Source: Chrysochromulina tobinii
Taxonomy: Eukaryota > Haptophyta > Prymnesiales > Chrysochromulinaceae
NCBI GenBank assembly: GCA_001275005.1
Contig: JWZX01003277.1
Location: forward strand, 1 to 36,868
DNA: 36,868 bases
Direction: 5' to 3'
The first letter of the stretch is position 1. The number at the start of each line of letters is the position of its first letter. The translations under genes and the position numbers were made by a program. Under the pieces are notes generated by a model. It did not search any database. It saw only the letters and a list, made by a program, of their open reading frames with translations, and had not been told where the DNA came from. Positions 35,141-36,868 of this stretch are shown here, piece by piece.

Positions 35141-35276
35141 CGCATTTGGGGGCACCGCCTGAGGCAGGACCTAACCGCATTTGGGGGCACCGTCTGAGGC
35201 AGGACCTAACCGCATTGGGGGTCACCGCCTGTTGCAGGACCTAACCGCATTGGGGGTCACCGCCTGAGGCAGGACC
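35141..35276. repeat. 35-bp minisatellite, four copies, after the H+-PPase
   Basis: Units at 35141-35175, 35176-35210, 35211-35245 and 35246-35276 (last truncated), each like CGCATTTGGGGGCACCGCCT plus GAGGCAGGACCTAAC. The array begins one base after the TAA. The unit contains GGCACCGCCTGA, echoing the gene's own end (GGCACCGCCTAA), so it may have grown out of the 3' end of the gene. Confidence 0.95.
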
Positions 35277-36007
35277 GGTAAGGGCGTTGGTGCGCCGAAG
35301 GCGGTACCTCTGGGTGATGGGGAGGGAGGGGGGAGGGATGGGAAGGGGGCGAGAGGCGGCGCCCCGAGATGCATACCTGCTCGCCGTACCTGCTGGGTGC
35401 CGACTGTCAGCCGAGCAACTGACGAAGCTGACGAAGCTGACGGCGCGGCCTTGGATCGGGGTGTGGCGGCGGGTGGGGTGGCGAATCGGAGCGGTCGATC
35501 CAAACCCAGCGGCCAAATGGTGGGTGCAGGACGCATCACGATCATGCACGTGTGGTCATGCTATCAACGCTCGCCGCAACGACATACAGTTGCACCGGGC
35601 CGTGCACGGGTGTAGGCTTTTGTAACCGCTGCCCGCAGCCACGTGGACTCTCGTCGGACGTCGGTCGTGTCTGGAGCGCGGCGCGCGGTGCATGCGTTGG
35701 TGTGTTTTCGTCGATAGATTCCGCGGCCGATCCGCGATCCGGCCGGACGGACCGGCGTCGGGGATTTATTTTTATATAACATGATCGGCCGGGCGCACCA
35801 TAATCCGTACTGGGCTACGATTGGGACGAGAGACGGGGGCCAGAGGACAGGCAGTCAGAGTCGAAGTCAGAGGGCCGGCCGCCGCCGCCCCGCGGCCCCT
35901 GTTAACGAGCGAGGCCCGCCTCGCGGCTCCGCTCTCGACGCGTTGCAGGCCGCGCTTTGCCTCGCGCGACTAGTCACCGTGTCTACACGGCCTCTACTGT
36001 GTGGGCA
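35277..36007. other. Convergent intergenic region with a G-quadruplex-type tract
   Basis: 731 bp with no recognisable gene. 35312-35349 is a run of G-tracts (GGG spaced by one to three bases, at least six tracts) able to form a G-quadruplex on the plus strand. GGGATTTATTTTTATATAAC at 35760-35779 is the most AT-rich spot and TATA-like, but no gene starts after it. Expected to hold the two 3' UTRs. Confidence 0.5.
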
Positions 36008-36637
36008 CTAATCTGACTTCTCCACCGAGCTCTTGAAGTAAGCCCAGCGCGAATTCAACGTCCGCGCCCGAAAGCTGGCGTGCCCGAGTACCACTCCAGC
36101 ACAGAGCACACTGACGCGCATGACGGTGGCGGTGGCGTCGAGCCAGTTCACGAGGAGCGACGAACCGATCAAAGCGATAACTAATCGCTGGTTGAGACGC
36201 AGCGGCGCCATGTTCAACTCGGCGGGCATCCGACCATCCCACTCCGAGGCGCCGTAGTGGAGCGCGATCGATGCGCCCAGCAATGCAAGCAGCTTCGGCT
36301 GCTGCAACGCTGAAATGCCCACGATCGCCCCGCAGATGATGGCGTAGTTGGCACGGTAGTAAAGAAGGTTGGTCTCGATGCGCTCGTGCAGGTGCTCAGG
36401 CCACAGAAACTTGTCAAAGAACTCTGACCACGGCTGCTGGTTCCTGAGGAACGCGTTGATCCGCGCCACCAAGGGGCCACCCTGCGCGCGCTCCCTCTCG
36501 CGCCTGTGCGCTTTCAAGAGCTCGGCGGCACGCTCAACGTTTCCAGACGTTGCCTCGAGGGCGAGGCGCGCTTCCACGACGCTGAAGCCCATCTCGACGA
36601 GGGCTTGTAAGCGGGCCGTGGACCCTTCGGCTCCCAT
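36008..36637 (-). CDS. UBA-PRA1 fusion protein
   Basis: 209 residues from the ATG at 36637 (MGAEGSTARLQALVEMGFSV); the open frame extends upstream without an ATG. Residues about 5-45 are a UBA domain (LQALVEMGFS, then ALEATSGNVERAAELL), which binds ubiquitin. Residues about 65-195 are a PRA1 (Yip3/prenylated Rab acceptor) domain: NQQPWSEFFDKFLWPEH, RIETNLLYYRANYAIICGA, and paired hydrophobic hairpins (PKLLALLGASIALHYGA; LVIALIGSSLLVNWLDA; VMRVSVLCAGVVLGHASF). PRA1 proteins sit in ER/Golgi membranes and bind Rab GTPases. A UBA domain in front of PRA1 is not the usual arrangement known to me in plants, animals or yeast; it would place ubiquitin binding on the cytosolic face of the early secretory pathway. 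Intronless. Confidence 0.88.
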   Translation of the reverse strand: MGAEGSTARLQALVEMGFSVVEARLALEATSGNVERAAELLKAHRRERERAQGGPLVARINAFLRNQQPWSEFFDKFLWPEHLHERIETNLLYYRANYAIICGAIVGISALQQPKLLALLGASIALHYGASEWDGRMPAELNMAPLRLNQRLVIALIGSSLLVNWLDATATVMRVSVLCAGVVLGHASFRARTLNSRWAYFKSSVEKSD

Positions 36638-36841
36638 TTTCTCTGAACCCGGTTGCGAAGGATAATGATTCTCAGCGACGCGCACGAGGGCCAAAACCAA
36701 GCGGTCCGCTTGAGGCTAGCGGACTGAGGGCGTGACGAGGGCCTTTAAAGGCGCCCTGAGAGCTTCAGGGTTTTTTAGTCGATTTTCCCATGGGAAAGGA
36801 CCGGTCCTTTCCCGTTCAGCCCGTGCTGTCGTCCTGCGGCC
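36638..36841. promoter_or_regulatory. Palindrome cluster upstream of the UBA-PRA1 gene
   Basis: Three perfect palindromes lie within 75 bp: GCCTTTAAAGGC (36741-36752), TTTCCCATGGGAAA (36784-36797) and GGGAAAGGACCGGTCCTTTC plus CC (36792-36813, 22 bp), the last two overlapping. Such symmetric sites in a likely divergent upstream region suggest dimeric factor binding or cruciform potential; function is inferred. Confidence 0.7.
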
Positions 36842-36868
36842 ATGCCGAGCGGCTTTGGCACGACGGCG
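36842..36868 (+). CDS. Possible start of a gene running off the right edge
   Basis: An ATG at 36842 opens MPSGFGTTA to the window end (nine codons). It follows the divergent palindromic region, as expected for a gene pair. Nine codons are far too few to judge; listed so that the next window is checked. Confidence 0.2.

Noticed and set aside
33760-35190. A 476-codon minus-strand frame opposite the H+-PPase.
   Set aside because: Asp/Glu/Arg/Gly-rich shadow of a well-conserved gene, typical of high GC third positions.

Overview
The window looks like nuclear DNA of a GC-rich single-celled alga, most likely a haptophyte or another alga with a red-lineage complex plastid. The evidence is GT-AG introns of about 95-224 bp, eukaryote-only families (SCYL1, COMMD2, ZUP1/ZUFSP-type C78 peptidase, SWEET, PRA1, a four-domain voltage-gated cation channel, a type I vacuolar H+-pyrophosphatase), long Ala/Pro/Arg low-complexity tracts, and one protein whose signal peptide is followed by the Phe-containing 'AFAP' motif of plastid import. 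The lineage is an inference; no rRNA, tRNA or organelle marker is present.

Layout, left to right: (1) a partial minus-strand gene diverging from an RBR-ankyrin-LRR gene; (2) a minus-strand C78 deubiquitinase-like gene and a minus-strand hevein-domain membrane protein with a His/Asp-rich tail; (3) SCYL1-like pseudokinase and a three-ShKT prolyl 4-hydroxylase, both plus strand with one intron each; (4) a minus-strand intronless amidase diverging from a 6.3 kb intronless four-domain ion channel; (5) two minus-strand genes, a plastid-type coiled-coil protein and a PLAT-like protein ending in a CaaX box, then a divergent SWEET sugar transporter and a small membrane coiled-coil protein; (6) a minus-strand membrane RING-H2 protein and COMMD2, the latter diverging from a large unrecognised plus-strand gene; (7) a basic unrecognised minus-strand protein diverging from the H+-pyrophosphatase; (8) a 35-bp minisatellite, a minus-strand UBA-PRA1 fusion and possibly the first codons of another gene.

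There is no operon or single pathway. Several genes share themes: ubiquitin signalling (RBR-like E3, C78 peptidase, membrane RING, UBA domain, COMMD2 as a Cullin-regulator relative), endomembrane traffic (SCYL1, PRA1, COMMD2), and ion or solute transport (channel, SWEET, H+-PPase). Genes are compact and often arranged as divergent pairs with start codons only about 70-330 bp apart.

The points most worth a second look are the channel's D/G/D/D selectivity filter and the extra folded domain in its II-III linker, the duplicated and frame-disrupted exon end and the unusual C-terminal extension in the H+-PPase, a direct repeat bracketing the hydroxylase intron, the UBA-PRA1 fusion, and the C78 peptidase with Asn at its Asp position. 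No CRISPR array, transposon or viral gene was seen.
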